A DNA stretch of 64,000 nt, taken from NCBI GenBank assembly GCA_028671895.1, contig CM053796.1, positions 35,834,860 through 35,898,859 on the forward strand, in the 5' to 3' direction. Below the pieces are notes generated by a model that was given only the letters and a program-made list of their open reading frames with translations, ran no database searches and was not told where the DNA came from. A program made the position numbers and the translations under genes. This document shows positions 10,142-19,866 of this stretch, piece after piece. Numbering within the stretch: position 1 is the first letter of the stretch; each line of letters opens with the position of its first letter. This stretch comes from Oenanthe sinensis (Eukaryota > Streptophyta > Magnoliopsida > Apiales > Apiaceae).

Positions 10142-10862
10142 TATTTAAACATTTATTAATATAATGAATAAGAACGAATAATAATATTATTTAGATGCGG
10201 ATGATAGAGTGTACGACCTGAACTCACTCATGGCCATCCCTAATCTTTGACTAGATAAATACTAGCAACCTTGAAACGCATCTCTCGCTCTCTGAAGAAA
10301 TATTGGCATTTACTTGTCTTGTGCCTTGCCCTGGACGCTGGGGTAGATCTAGTAAAGTGTACCGGCGACACGTGACCCTTAAAATTATTTTCTGCAAAAT
10401 TTTATCATTAAAATTGTTAGAAAAAATAGGAGTGCTCCCTTAAAATTTAATTTTATAATAGTGTTTTCTCAAAAACAATCCGGTCCCTCCATAAAAATAT
10501 TTTCTGAATCCGCCATTACCTACCCGTCTTGTTTTTATTCCAAATTTTATCCAATATTACGAGAAAATTAATAAAGTACGTGCCTATGCAATTTTAGTTT
10601 ACATTTTAAGGGTTAAGAATATGTGATAATCAATCAAATTTGAAATTTTTATAAAAGGAAGATATAATAAATTTGAGATCAATTAAAAATTGATTATAAT
10701 ATAATGACGATGAATATTAGTGAATGAGATTATACGAAGATTTATAATTACTGCTTTTTAAACAGAGAAAACTCAATTCCTTTAATTTTTAGGTGTTTAT
10801 TTTCATATTGTACTTTTGTATATTTATTTATAGGAATCGATCTAAAACATAGTTCGTGGACA
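10142..10862 (+). repeat. Direct repeat, copy A (right part)
   Basis: Diverged direct copy of 11385-11975. Shared blocks include the TTATTAATATAATGAATAAGAA segment, CTTGAAACGCATCTC, and 10526-10862 against 11612-11975 (CCAAATTTTATCCAATATTA, TTTTAGTTTACATTTTAAGG, GAGATTATACGAAGATT, AACAGAGAAAACTCAATTCC). About 180 bp (about 10340-10525) present here are absent from the other copy. Confidence 0.7.
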
Positions 10863-11021
10863 CCAGAACGGTTATGTGGCGAGCAAGGGTGACTCAATTG
10901 ATTAAAGAGCAATATGAATCCTACAAAATGTGTGATTATGTCATCTTGAATCAGAGTCTGTCACACTTTTACGATTTACCTGATTTACACGAACATAAGA
11001 TATTGAATAAAACAAATATAT

Positions 11022-11104
11022 TTTAATAATTATGGTATTTTGATATGCACAATCTTTGTAGATATTATTTTAACTGTGCATATTAAAATACCATAATTAT
11101 GAAA
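11022..11104. repeat. Long hairpin (inverted repeat, about 31-bp arms)
   Basis: 11022-11052 is nearly the exact reverse complement of 11074-11104 (core TTATGGTATTTTGATATGCAC), leaving a loop of about 21 nt. It could be a foldback MITE core or a precursor-like hairpin. It lies between the two copies of the long direct repeat. Confidence 0.75.
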
Positions 11105-11296
11105 ACACAGTTATTTTATTGATTATCTTAGGAAAAGTTAATGAGATGAATCTTAGATTCCTTATTCTCATATTTATAATTATAATTATAAAATTAGAAT
11201 ATATATTATTTTATATATTAAATTTTATTTAGTTAATATTAAATATATAAAATGTAAGAATTTGAAATAGTAACAGTAGACATATATGTATTTTTA

Positions 11297-11975
11297 AAAA
11301 TAATAATAAATATTTAAAAATTAAAAATAAATGATTAGTGAATAATATCCATTACTACCCATATTTACATGAGTTAAATATAAATATTTATTAATATAAT
11401 AAATAAGAATAAATAATATTATTTAAATGCGGTGCGGATAAGGAATATTATTATACGATCAACCTCCAACCCTACCCACAGGGATGTTGACGGGACAGAT
11501 ACTAGCTTGAAACGCACATCTCACTCTCTTGCGACGGTATGAACGGAAATATATACATACGAGTTACGACTATAAATAGATGCAGATGCATTTACTTGTG
11601 CACTATATACACGTCTTATTTTTATTCCAAATTTTATCCAATATTACGAGAAAATTAATAAAGTACATACATATGCAGTTTTAGTTTACATTTTAAGGGC
11701 TAAGAATATTACTGGTGGAGAAATTTAATAATCAATAGAATTTGAAATTTTTATAAAAAGAATATATAATAAATTTAAAATCGATTAAAAATTAAAAATT
11801 GATCATAATATGAGGGCGATGAATATTAGTGAATGAGATTATACGAAGATTAATCATTATTGCTTTTTAAACAGAGAAAACTCAATTCCTTCGACTTTAG
11901 TTTTTTCATTTTTTTAATGTTGGGCTTTTGTATATTTTATTATTTATAGGAATCAATTTAAACATAATTTGTGGA
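11297..11975 (+). repeat. Direct repeat, copy B
   Basis: Uninterrupted version of the repeat seen in pieces at 7684-7770 and 10142-10862. No protein domain is recognisable in any frame. Confidence 0.65.
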
Positions 11976-13894
11976 GAGCAAAACACTTATATGATCTAGA
12001 TTTTTATTACAGGCGGAATAAAAACGCCATGAAAAGATCAAGACTCAATTAAAATTTAAGAATTTTATAAATTGGACTTTGACTTTTTTAAAATATTTTA
12101 AAATCAAAATTAATTTATTTGTCTAAATTTCATAATAAGAGATATAATCGTAACTTACCCCAAAATATAAAATATATCCTTTAAAATAGTTAGTCATTAA
12201 AATATAATAAAATAGTCTTGTAATTCCTCGTTGAGCTGCAATAAATGTCTTTCAAACACATAAAATTCCATATAAACCATAATAATTTCAAGGTAACACA
12301 CTTCCTTGTCATGGTCTCCTCAACTAACAAATTAGGCCAATTTTAGCTTGGAAGACACGTCCAAACAATAAGGTGACGCGTTTTAACAATAAGATAAGAT
12401 GACGCCCTAACCTACTCACCTTATTGGCTCACTAGCTATCATCTGAATTCATTGTTCAGCTTCCCTACATCACTGGCCCATTAATAATTACCTAGATTAC
12501 TAGATATAACAAATTAACAATTACTCAATTTGTATTATAAAAAGATAGACTAAATGGATAAAAAATATTGCAAGTACATATTGGCTATGATATAAGAAAA
12601 TTAAATGATCTAATTATGTCTAGTTAACATATACGGTTACTATCTCAATATTATTTAAAGTTTAGATTATATCAAATATTTACGGTTATGACTTATGAGT
12701 TGTGACTTGGTAATTAATTTTAAGACTTGATTACAAATTCAAGTATAAATAACAAAGGAATAAACTATAGAGATTAATTTAAAAAATTATTCTGACAAAA
12801 ATAAAATATTATATAAATAATAAATATGCTCATCTAAGAGTGTGACGCATTTTTCTCGTCATTTATCGAACACACCGCGTATGACCGCTCCGCAATGCAT
12901 ACATATTTCGTTTATTGCACTAAATTTTTATGGTTCTTTATGAAATTTGCCCCTTTTTGAATCTTGATTACATTTTGTACTAAGTTCATGAAAACTGAAA
13001 TAATTATATATGATTTAACATTATGTAATTTCAAGTCTACTAATTTTGATTAATTAAATAATTATATTATGGACTATTTGGAAATTTTATATCAAATTTT
13101 GGATTTAATCATATATTTGGATAATAAAAAAAGATATAAATTTAAATTTTATTTGAATTCTAAAAGATATTCAAATACCAGCACAAAACTGAGAATTAAA
13201 ATAACAACTTAAATTTTATAATTTAAAATTTATTATTTTAAGTGAAATACATGTTCTTAATCACAATCTTATGTAACACAGACTAAATTTAAATTGAAGT
13301 TATTATATTTAGTTGATAAATTGCTAAATCAATCACATAAATTAATTAAATTATATCGAAACAATCAAACAAAGTCATAACGTCGGAGAATCAAAAACGT
13401 CTCGTTTGATTTGTTGTAACCGGCAGTAATTCACATTTTCTTGGAAGGTGTTCATTTATCGTGTTTGGTTATGTGAATTTAAAATTTAATTTATGTAACT
13501 CAAACTTCCGTGGTATTACAAAACACCGTAACCTAAGTGTCATTGTGAGTTACATATGTGTATAGATATATATTATATTATGTTTTTGTTTTCCATCAAA
13601 GCAAAGAGTATAATGTTATGTCCCATTTTATTTGACTGAATTTTTATTTTAGTTTGTTCCAAAAACATGTTTTTTTTCCTTTAATATATATTTAAGTTCC
13701 ACTTATCCTTATTAATTATGCATTGATAATATACTATTTTTATTATTCAAGACAAGAACTCCTCTTTTATGCATATACATTAATGCAATCACAATGGTAT
13801 TATAATTAAAGTAGAGATAAAAATTATTTTTTCTTAATATGTGTATAAAAGTTAAATAAGCCAATTAAAATAGGACAGATGAAGTATTAAATTA
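11976..13894. other. Gene-free AT-rich region
   Basis: No supportable gene, RNA gene or clear repeat structure. Stop codons are dense in all frames. Confidence 0.5.
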
Positions 13895-14070
13895 TACTCT
13901 CTCTCCTCCTTTTTATACAGGGCATACCACACAACTCTAATGTTGTGTTTGGTTGGGGTGAATAAATTAGGAATGAATGGAATGAAATTTGAACTACATT
14001 ATGGGTGAATTTTTAAAAATTTCATTATTTCCTTCATTCCATTCATAACCATCTAAACTAAAACTTAAAT

Positions 14071-15249
14071 TGTTATTCGCCCTTAAGTACACTAAGTTTG
14101 GAGAAGGGGGGGTTGAATACAAACTTAAGAAATAAGTCAACTTCTTGCGGAAATAAGTTTGTACAAAGAGAGTGTTTAATTAAGATTGATGTAACTAAGA
14201 ACTGGATAACTAAAGTGTTGATAACAGAAACAACAAGATTAAAAATTACTAGTGGATTGTTTTTCCACTAGTGTGTTTTTGCTTTCAATTGATCTTAGTA
14301 AAAATACTAAGCTGCGTACAAAGTTGAATGTAGAATCTAGAAAAGCATTACAAGTTCTGCCTGATTTTCTACTTTGCTTTTCTTGAGTTCTATTACAAAA
14401 CAACTACCTCTTTGCTACTGTGTTGTTGCTTTTTTTATAAACAACAACTACTCCTCTAGTTTTCTATCGACTGATAACAATATAATATTACAATTTATAC
14501 TGTTTACATAAAAATAGAAACTAGCTCCTTTTCACAGCTTTCCTTGTAGAACTTACTAGCTCTGGAAGTGTCTTTTGTCTTAAGATATTCCTTGGATGCT
14601 GTGTTGCCTAGAAAGTCTTCACAGTCCTGACAGGACTGTCTTCCAATGATTCAGTTTCTGCACTGTTCCCGTGAAATCTGGCTTTTAGCTAAATAGGGAA
14701 ACTTTAATCAACTGATAAATGATGTTAAGCTTATCAGTTGATTCACCTTTGCTTATCCATCGATGGATAGGATATCTGTTGATCAGTTGATGTGTCGATG
14801 GATAATTGAGCTATCCATCGACTCCTTATCCATTGATGATTCTTTATCCGTTGACTGTAATTATCCATTGATAGCTTTCATCCGTTGAGTAGTGTCTTCA
14901 TCCATCGACTTCAACATCAGTTGATCACTTCACTTGTGAGAATTCTGACTTAGAATATTTACAATTGATCAGCCATTCTTCACATCTGTTGAGAAGCTAG
15001 AAATTGAAGTCAATAACATCAGTTGACTACATCATTGCATCCATCGAGGTAATACAGTCAATTGATAGTGAAACATAAATCAATGCTACAATCCAGTTTA
15101 TCAGTTGAGAAACAAGTTTCAACTGATAGCTGGTTTCCTAATCAATGGATATTTATAAGTCATATCCATTGATCAGTTACAAAATTAATTTTGAGTCCCT
15201 ATTGAAATTCTAAGTAATTTGTTATCATCAAAACTCATAATTCCTAACA
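14071..15249 (-). repeat. 3' LTR of the copia element
   Basis: 1,179 bp, TG...CA ends, matching 25712-26890 base for base as far as I could compare. The segment 14700-15180 is packed with TATCCATCGATGG- and ATCAGTTGAT-type words. Confidence 0.97.
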
Positions 15250-15250
15250 A

Positions 15251-15260
15251 TCTCCCCCTA
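15251..15260 (-). other. Polypurine tract
   Basis: On the minus strand AGGGGGAGA directly precedes the 3' LTR (with one T between them), the expected plus-strand priming site. Confidence 0.85.
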
Positions 15261-15429
15261 TTTATGAATATTTAAAATATGCATAAATTTTCTGTTGATG
15301 ATAACAAAACTCCTGAACATTTTCATTCTTAGCAAGAATTACAATATTGATAAGTAAAGTTTTAGACAGAGTAATCAGATACCAGACAGGGATGAATTCT
15401 GATAATTTTGATGATTGAGGTTGAATCTC

Positions 15430-18129
15430 CTATCTTCTCCTTCTTCCCCTTGACTCATTCATCTTGTCTTCATTCTCCTTCATCTTCCTGTAGAGGGTTC
15501 CCTTCAATATCTTCTCATCTTCAATCCTGTAGTCCAATTGACTTGCCAGATGATTTAATTCCAGATTTGGAAGTTTGTCTATTTCTTGACAAATATCAAT
15601 GCATTTTTCTCTGCCTTCCCTGTCCTTGTATATCATCAAGTAGAAGGGCTCATGAAGCACTTTTCTTCCTTCAGGATTCCAGATCTTTATTGTGTCATCC
15701 CTTTCTTCTTGAACAGGTGCCTCCCTTATCTTCTTCATTCTTTCAAGGATGGCCTTTCCTAGCTCTTCAGTTAGATAATACTTCCTGTTGAGCATAGTGT
15801 AGATCTTCCTCAAGATGCCATATCCTTGATCCAAAACTTGGTTGAATGTGAAGGTTGAGTGTGATCCATCTTCATACTCAATGTGAAGAAGATCAACATC
15901 TTTCTTCCTTTGCCCTTTTGCTGCAATCATTCCCTCAGCTTTGATTGACACAAAGTTTTCAGATTTATGTTTGAACACCTCTATTTCTTTGGCTTGATTA
16001 CTCCCAGAAGCTTGACCTTCAGTCTTGACTTGTTTTGGCTTCTTCTCCTTGTCTTCATCAGCTAATGGTCTTTTAACTCCAGATGATTTTGGTGCATCTT
16101 TGGGCTTGTTTGCTCTTTGCTTCATCCTTGGCCTCCTTTCACCTTCTTTTCTTCTGGCTTCTCTTATTAGCCTATCCTCTTCATCATATTCCCTTTGCAA
16201 TTGAATGGCTAATTCTTCTTGTCTTCTTTCTTGTTGCTCCTTTTCTTTTATGCCAACTGCTATGGCTTTGCTCAATAATTTTTCACTTTCCCCTCCACCT
16301 GTGACAGCTTTCTTTTTATCATCTTCAATTAGCTTTCCCTTTCCTTTCCTGTCACCAGGTTGTGAGCTGCTGGTACTTGTTTCTTTGAATTTGCTAGCAA
16401 TTGCATCAAATTTCCTTACTATGTCTTGAGCCAACTCCTTCTTGGGATCTGTAGTCTTTACCACATCTTCAGTACCACTTGCTTTCTCCAATGCATCAGC
16501 TTCTTGTTTCTCCCCCTTTTTGTTATCAGCAACTGGCACTTGTGCTACTGACTGAGAGAGTATGGGAGTCTCTAAGAGTTTACCCAGAAGATTGATTTGA
16601 GTGACTTGATTCTTCAAAATTTGATGCATGCTAAGTTCCATGGAGGTTACTCTTTTCTCCAATTCCATTACTTTGTCCTTTGCTGAAAACTCAGTGTCCA
16701 ACCTTTGCTTGATTCTAGTCAGCATTGTGAGGCTGAGTCTGGAGTCAATGGTGGTGTCAAAATGCATCCTTGAGCTGTCAATGTCTTCTCTTATTTTCTT
16801 CAATTCATACTTGGAGCTTGTGACATGCATTTTCTGGATCTTCAAATTATCCCTGTAAAAGTTCAGAATTCTCCTGTGCAGGGGATCCACCACATCTACT
16901 TCAGCCATGGACCTTCTGTAAAGAGAAATAATGGCCCTTTCTGTTTCAGCCAAATTAGTTTCATCACTAGCCACTTGTGGATCTAGAAGGTCATCATCAG
17001 AATTGTCATCAAAATCTTCAGGATTCATGTGGGATATATCATCAGGTTGACTGGCCAAAAACTCTTTCCCACTCCTGAATTGCTCTTCTGTCTGCACTAA
17101 ACCCAGCATTTGCTCAGCTATTTGATTAGATGCTGCTGCTAGTTCCTGATAATGAGGATCTTCATGTTGAAAGGTTGAAGCATCAAGATTTACAGCAATT
17201 TCATCCTCCACCTCCAAGTTGACTTCTGCACCTCCTGCAGGGACTTCATAGTCTACAGCTCCCCCTGACTCCAGCCCCAACTTCTGGGTGAGTCCTGCTT
17301 CATTCTGCTCAGTTTTAGAAGTTGATGCTTCATGAGATGGTGAAATTTGTTTCTCTCTATTCTTTTCTCTCTCACTCTCTTCTCTCTTTTCTTGCATCAG
17401 GATCTCATCCTGGATTCTCACCTCTCCCTTACTTTCCTCTCCTTTTTCATCAGCTGCTAAGGTAGGACTCTCTTTTCTCACACCCTCTCCTTTTGCCACC
17501 TCAGAAGAATTTGAGGGCCCCTCAGTCACACACTCTCCTTTTGCCAAGGTATGCAAACCTTGCCTCTCACACACCTCACCCACTCCACTCAATCCTAATA
17601 GGGTATTGGCCACTTGAAGTGTTTCAATGGATGATTCATGAATTGACATTAAGGGATCAATCGATGGATAAGAAGTATCCATCGATGGATGAATATCCGT
17701 TGATGGGAGCTCGTCGATGGATGTAAGGATATCCATCGATGATAGTGAACTAGTCAATGGATGTTGGAAGTTATCAGTTGATTGCATAATATCCATTGAC
17801 TGGAGAGAACTAACAGTATTTGCCTGATCAACCAAGGTGTTAACCTTATTTGGTGATGCAGGTGAGAGTGTTGGCTCCACCCTGAGTTGCAAAGAGGGTG
17901 AATTTGAAACAATGAAGTTGTCAATCAACACTGTTTCTGAAGAAATAGTTTTTGAGGGAGATTGAGAAGAAAATTCAGATAAAGAATGGGGCTGTGCCTC
18001 AGGAAGATTCTGAGACACATCAAAAGAAGAAACGGAAGGCTCCACCAAATTTTCATTTGGCTTTGCAAGTGTGTGTGTGCCCTGTGCAGTATTTGTAACC
18101 TTCTTTCTTCTTTTGTATGGTTGTATTAT
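15430..18129 (-). CDS. Extra retrotransposon ORF, C-terminal part (same frame, after one TAA)
   Basis: About 899 codons, open from just after the TAA at 18130-18132 to the stop at 15430. It has no convincing ATG of its own near the start, so it is probably the second part of the preceding ORF, reached by readthrough or cut off by a nonsense mutation. A segment around 17620-17800 encodes SMD/STD/PSID repeats from the element's short motif. Long charged stretches with likely coiled coils follow, including an Arg/Glu/Lys-rich region around EEDRLIREARRKEGERRPR. A more ordered C-terminal domain comes last (LLHIEYEDGSHSTFTFNQVL, YLTEELGKAILERM, REKCIDICQEIDKLPN) and ends in RGRRRR. Function unknown. 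Confidence 0.7.
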   Translation of the reverse strand: MIQPYKRRKKVTNTAQGTHTLAKPNENLVEPSVSSFDVSQNLPEAQPHSLSEFSSQSPSKTISSETVLIDNFIVSNSPSLQLRVEPTLSPASPNKVNTLVDQANTVSSLQSMDIMQSTDNFQHPLTSSLSSMDILTSIDELPSTDIHPSMDTSYPSIDPLMSIHESSIETLQVANTLLGLSGVGEVCERQGLHTLAKGECVTEGPSNSSEVAKGEGVRKESPTLAADEKGEESKGEVRIQDEILMQEKREESEREKNREKQISPSHEASTSKTEQNEAGLTQKLGLESGGAVDYEVPAGGAEVNLEVEDEIAVNLDASTFQHEDPHYQELAAASNQIAEQMLGLVQTEEQFRSGKEFLASQPDDISHMNPEDFDDNSDDDLLDPQVASDETNLAETERAIISLYRRSMAEVDVVDPLHRRILNFYRDNLKIQKMHVTSSKYELKKIREDIDSSRMHFDTTIDSRLSLTMLTRIKQRLDTEFSAKDKVMELEKRVTSMELSMHQILKNQVTQINLLGKLLETPILSQSVAQVPVADNKKGEKQEADALEKASGTEDVVKTTDPKKELAQDIVRKFDAIASKFKETSTSSSQPGDRKGKGKLIEDDKKKAVTGGGESEKLLSKAIAVGIKEKEQQERRQEELAIQLQREYDEEDRLIREARRKEGERRPRMKQRANKPKDAPKSSGVKRPLADEDKEKKPKQVKTEGQASGSNQAKEIEVFKHKSENFVSIKAEGMIAAKGQRKKDVDLLHIEYEDGSHSTFTFNQVLDQGYGILRKIYTMLNRKYYLTEELGKAILERMKKIREAPVQEERDDTIKIWNPEGRKVLHEPFYLMIYKDREGREKCIDICQEIDKLPNLELNHLASQLDYRIEDEKILKGTLYRKMKENEDKMNESRGRRRR

Positions 18130-19341
18130 TTAGTGACCCTTATCCCCATCTGATGGTCCTGGTTGAGACCTCTTTTCAATAGTTACATCTTTTTGAGAAG
18201 ATGCAACTAGGGATGTGTTCAAGTCCTTTACTACAGCCTCAATCTGTTGGGAGATTGGACTGGAGGCTGGCTGGTTCCTCTCAATCTCACTCTCCTTATC
18301 CTTCTGGCTTTCTTGATGTTGGCCAGTTCCCTCACCCTTATCAACCACCTTCACTCTCCCCTCAGTGATTTTTCTTTTCTTACTTCTTACAACAGTAGTC
18401 TTTTGAGAAACTACTGAGGTGGTTTGATTAGACTTGGGTTTTGAAGGTTGTGCAACTTGGGTAGGAGGAATGGGGGCATTTCCATCTCCCTCCATTGTTG
18501 CAGAAGGCAAAGAAATTTGATATTTTGAAGAAGAATGTAAAAGATTGAGATTTTGAAGATATACCTGCACAAGAGGAGGATAAATGAGGCACAACTTAGG
18601 GTGTAAGTTGATTCTCACAAGATCCTTGAAGACCCTCTTGTTTTGCATCCATGGCTCCAAGGACTCCATATCTGCACTTATTTCATATTCTCCAACAGAG
18701 GCATTAATAATCATCATGAAAAATCTTGCAAAGTAGATATTATGTTTCCTAGATGACTTGGGTCCTAATTTGGCAGTCAATTCATTTAGGAGTAATGTGC
18801 CAAAATTAAAATATTTATCAAATAGGACAGAATAAGCAATTTCTTGCATACTTATTGTAATTGCATCAAAATTACTTATTTTTCCAGAAAATACTTTAAT
18901 TATGGCATCAAAGAAATAACTCCATTCTTTTCTAAGATTCTTCCTAACAACTTCTCCTAATCCAGTTTCAGCATTTGCATAATTAACGGATTCTAACATG
19001 TCCCTAATTTCTTCTTCAGTTGGGGGCTTATCACAATTATTTGCAGGCAATCCTAAACATTCAGATAATGAAGTACTATTTATTGTATAGGTATTACCTT
19101 TGCAAGAATAAGAAATTACCTTCCCATCTGATGAAATCTCTGCAGAGGTCCACAGTTCTTCAACAAAGGAACACACGATTGTTGGTGCTTCGCTGAGAGC
19201 TTTGGAAACTTTGCAATCTCCTAGGAATCGCATCAATGGATGAAAGTCCACAGGAGCATCATTCACCGTTAGACATGCTGTGAAGTTGTTCTGTTCATAG
19301 GTGAACCCAGTGGAAGAGACGATCTTCTTTTGTGGTGCCAT
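18130..19341 (-). CDS. Extra retrotransposon ORF, N-terminal part
   Basis: 403 residues from the ATG at 19341, downstream of pol. The N-terminal 270 residues form a probable folded domain of the type seen in extra ORFs of several plant retrotransposons (FTACLTVNDAPVDFHPLMRFL, LSECLGLPANN, RKNLRKEWSYFFDAIIK, SNFDAITISMQEIAYSVLF). The rest is Lys/Ser/Thr-rich with a KKRK basic cluster suggestive of nuclear import. I see no clear membrane segment, so an envelope role is not supported. The frame ends at a TAA, after which the same frame continues open for about 900 codons. Function unknown. Confidence 0.8.
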   Translation of the reverse strand: MAPQKKIVSSTGFTYEQNNFTACLTVNDAPVDFHPLMRFLGDCKVSKALSEAPTIVCSFVEELWTSAEISSDGKVISYSCKGNTYTINSTSLSECLGLPANNCDKPPTEEEIRDMLESVNYANAETGLGEVVRKNLRKEWSYFFDAIIKVFSGKISNFDAITISMQEIAYSVLFDKYFNFGTLLLNELTAKLGPKSSRKHNIYFARFFMMIINASVGEYEISADMESLEPWMQNKRVFKDLVRINLHPKLCLIYPPLVQVYLQNLNLLHSSSKYQISLPSATMEGDGNAPIPPTQVAQPSKPKSNQTTSVVSQKTTVVRSKKRKITEGRVKVVDKGEGTGQHQESQKDKESEIERNQPASSPISQQIEAVVKDLNTSLVASSQKDVTIEKRSQPGPSDGDKGH

Positions 19342-19866
19342 TCTTTCAGTTGATATTCAAGAAATTAAAGTGAACTTGAAAGAATTTGTGAGAGCTCGTG
19401 GGAATTAGATAAAATTAGCTTGAGAGAGAGACAGAGATGAATAGAAAAAAAATAGCAGGTAAGAATGAATTTTTAATTGTTGCTGCTATTTATATTTCCT
19501 AGTATTAAAAAGACTTGAAATGACTTTTTAATTAGTAGATAACCGTTGATGTATAAAAGACTGTAATTTATTACCCTTGATGGTAATTCTCCAACGGCTA
19601 TAATTTGATCAACGGATGAATAAAACTGTAGAAATTCTATTACTATCGACGGATAAAAATAGAGAATTAATCATTTATCGATCGATCACTAATTACCAAG
19701 ATAATTAACTGTCGATAGATAAATATCCATCGATAGGAATAACATTTATCTGTTGATCAAATAGGATGGGATTTATCCATCGATAAACAATTACTTAGGT
19801 AATTATCTGTCGATAGATAAATATCCATTGAATTGTAAACAATGGCTGCAAAACTTGACAGACATT
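19342..19866 (-). other. Spacer between pol and the extra ORF, rich in the element's short motif
   Basis: 525 bp without a reading frame. From 19540 to 19835 there are repeated TATCCATCGAT/ATCGATAGATAA-type words, many quasi-palindromic. It could serve as an internal promoter or leader for the extra ORF; this is inference. Confidence 0.7.

Noticed and set aside
14736..15180. Regularly recurring short palindromic repeats, superficially like a CRISPR array
   Set aside because: Spacing and repeat words vary, the sequence lies in a plant LTR, and it occurs identically in the second LTR.
15408..17726. Several + strand open frames opposite the extra ORF
   Set aside because: They are antisense shadows of the long minus-strand frame, with no domain or promoter support.
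18130..19341. Calling the extra ORF an envelope gene
   Set aside because: No signal peptide, clear transmembrane segment or fusion-type feature is visible; only its position after pol suggests it.
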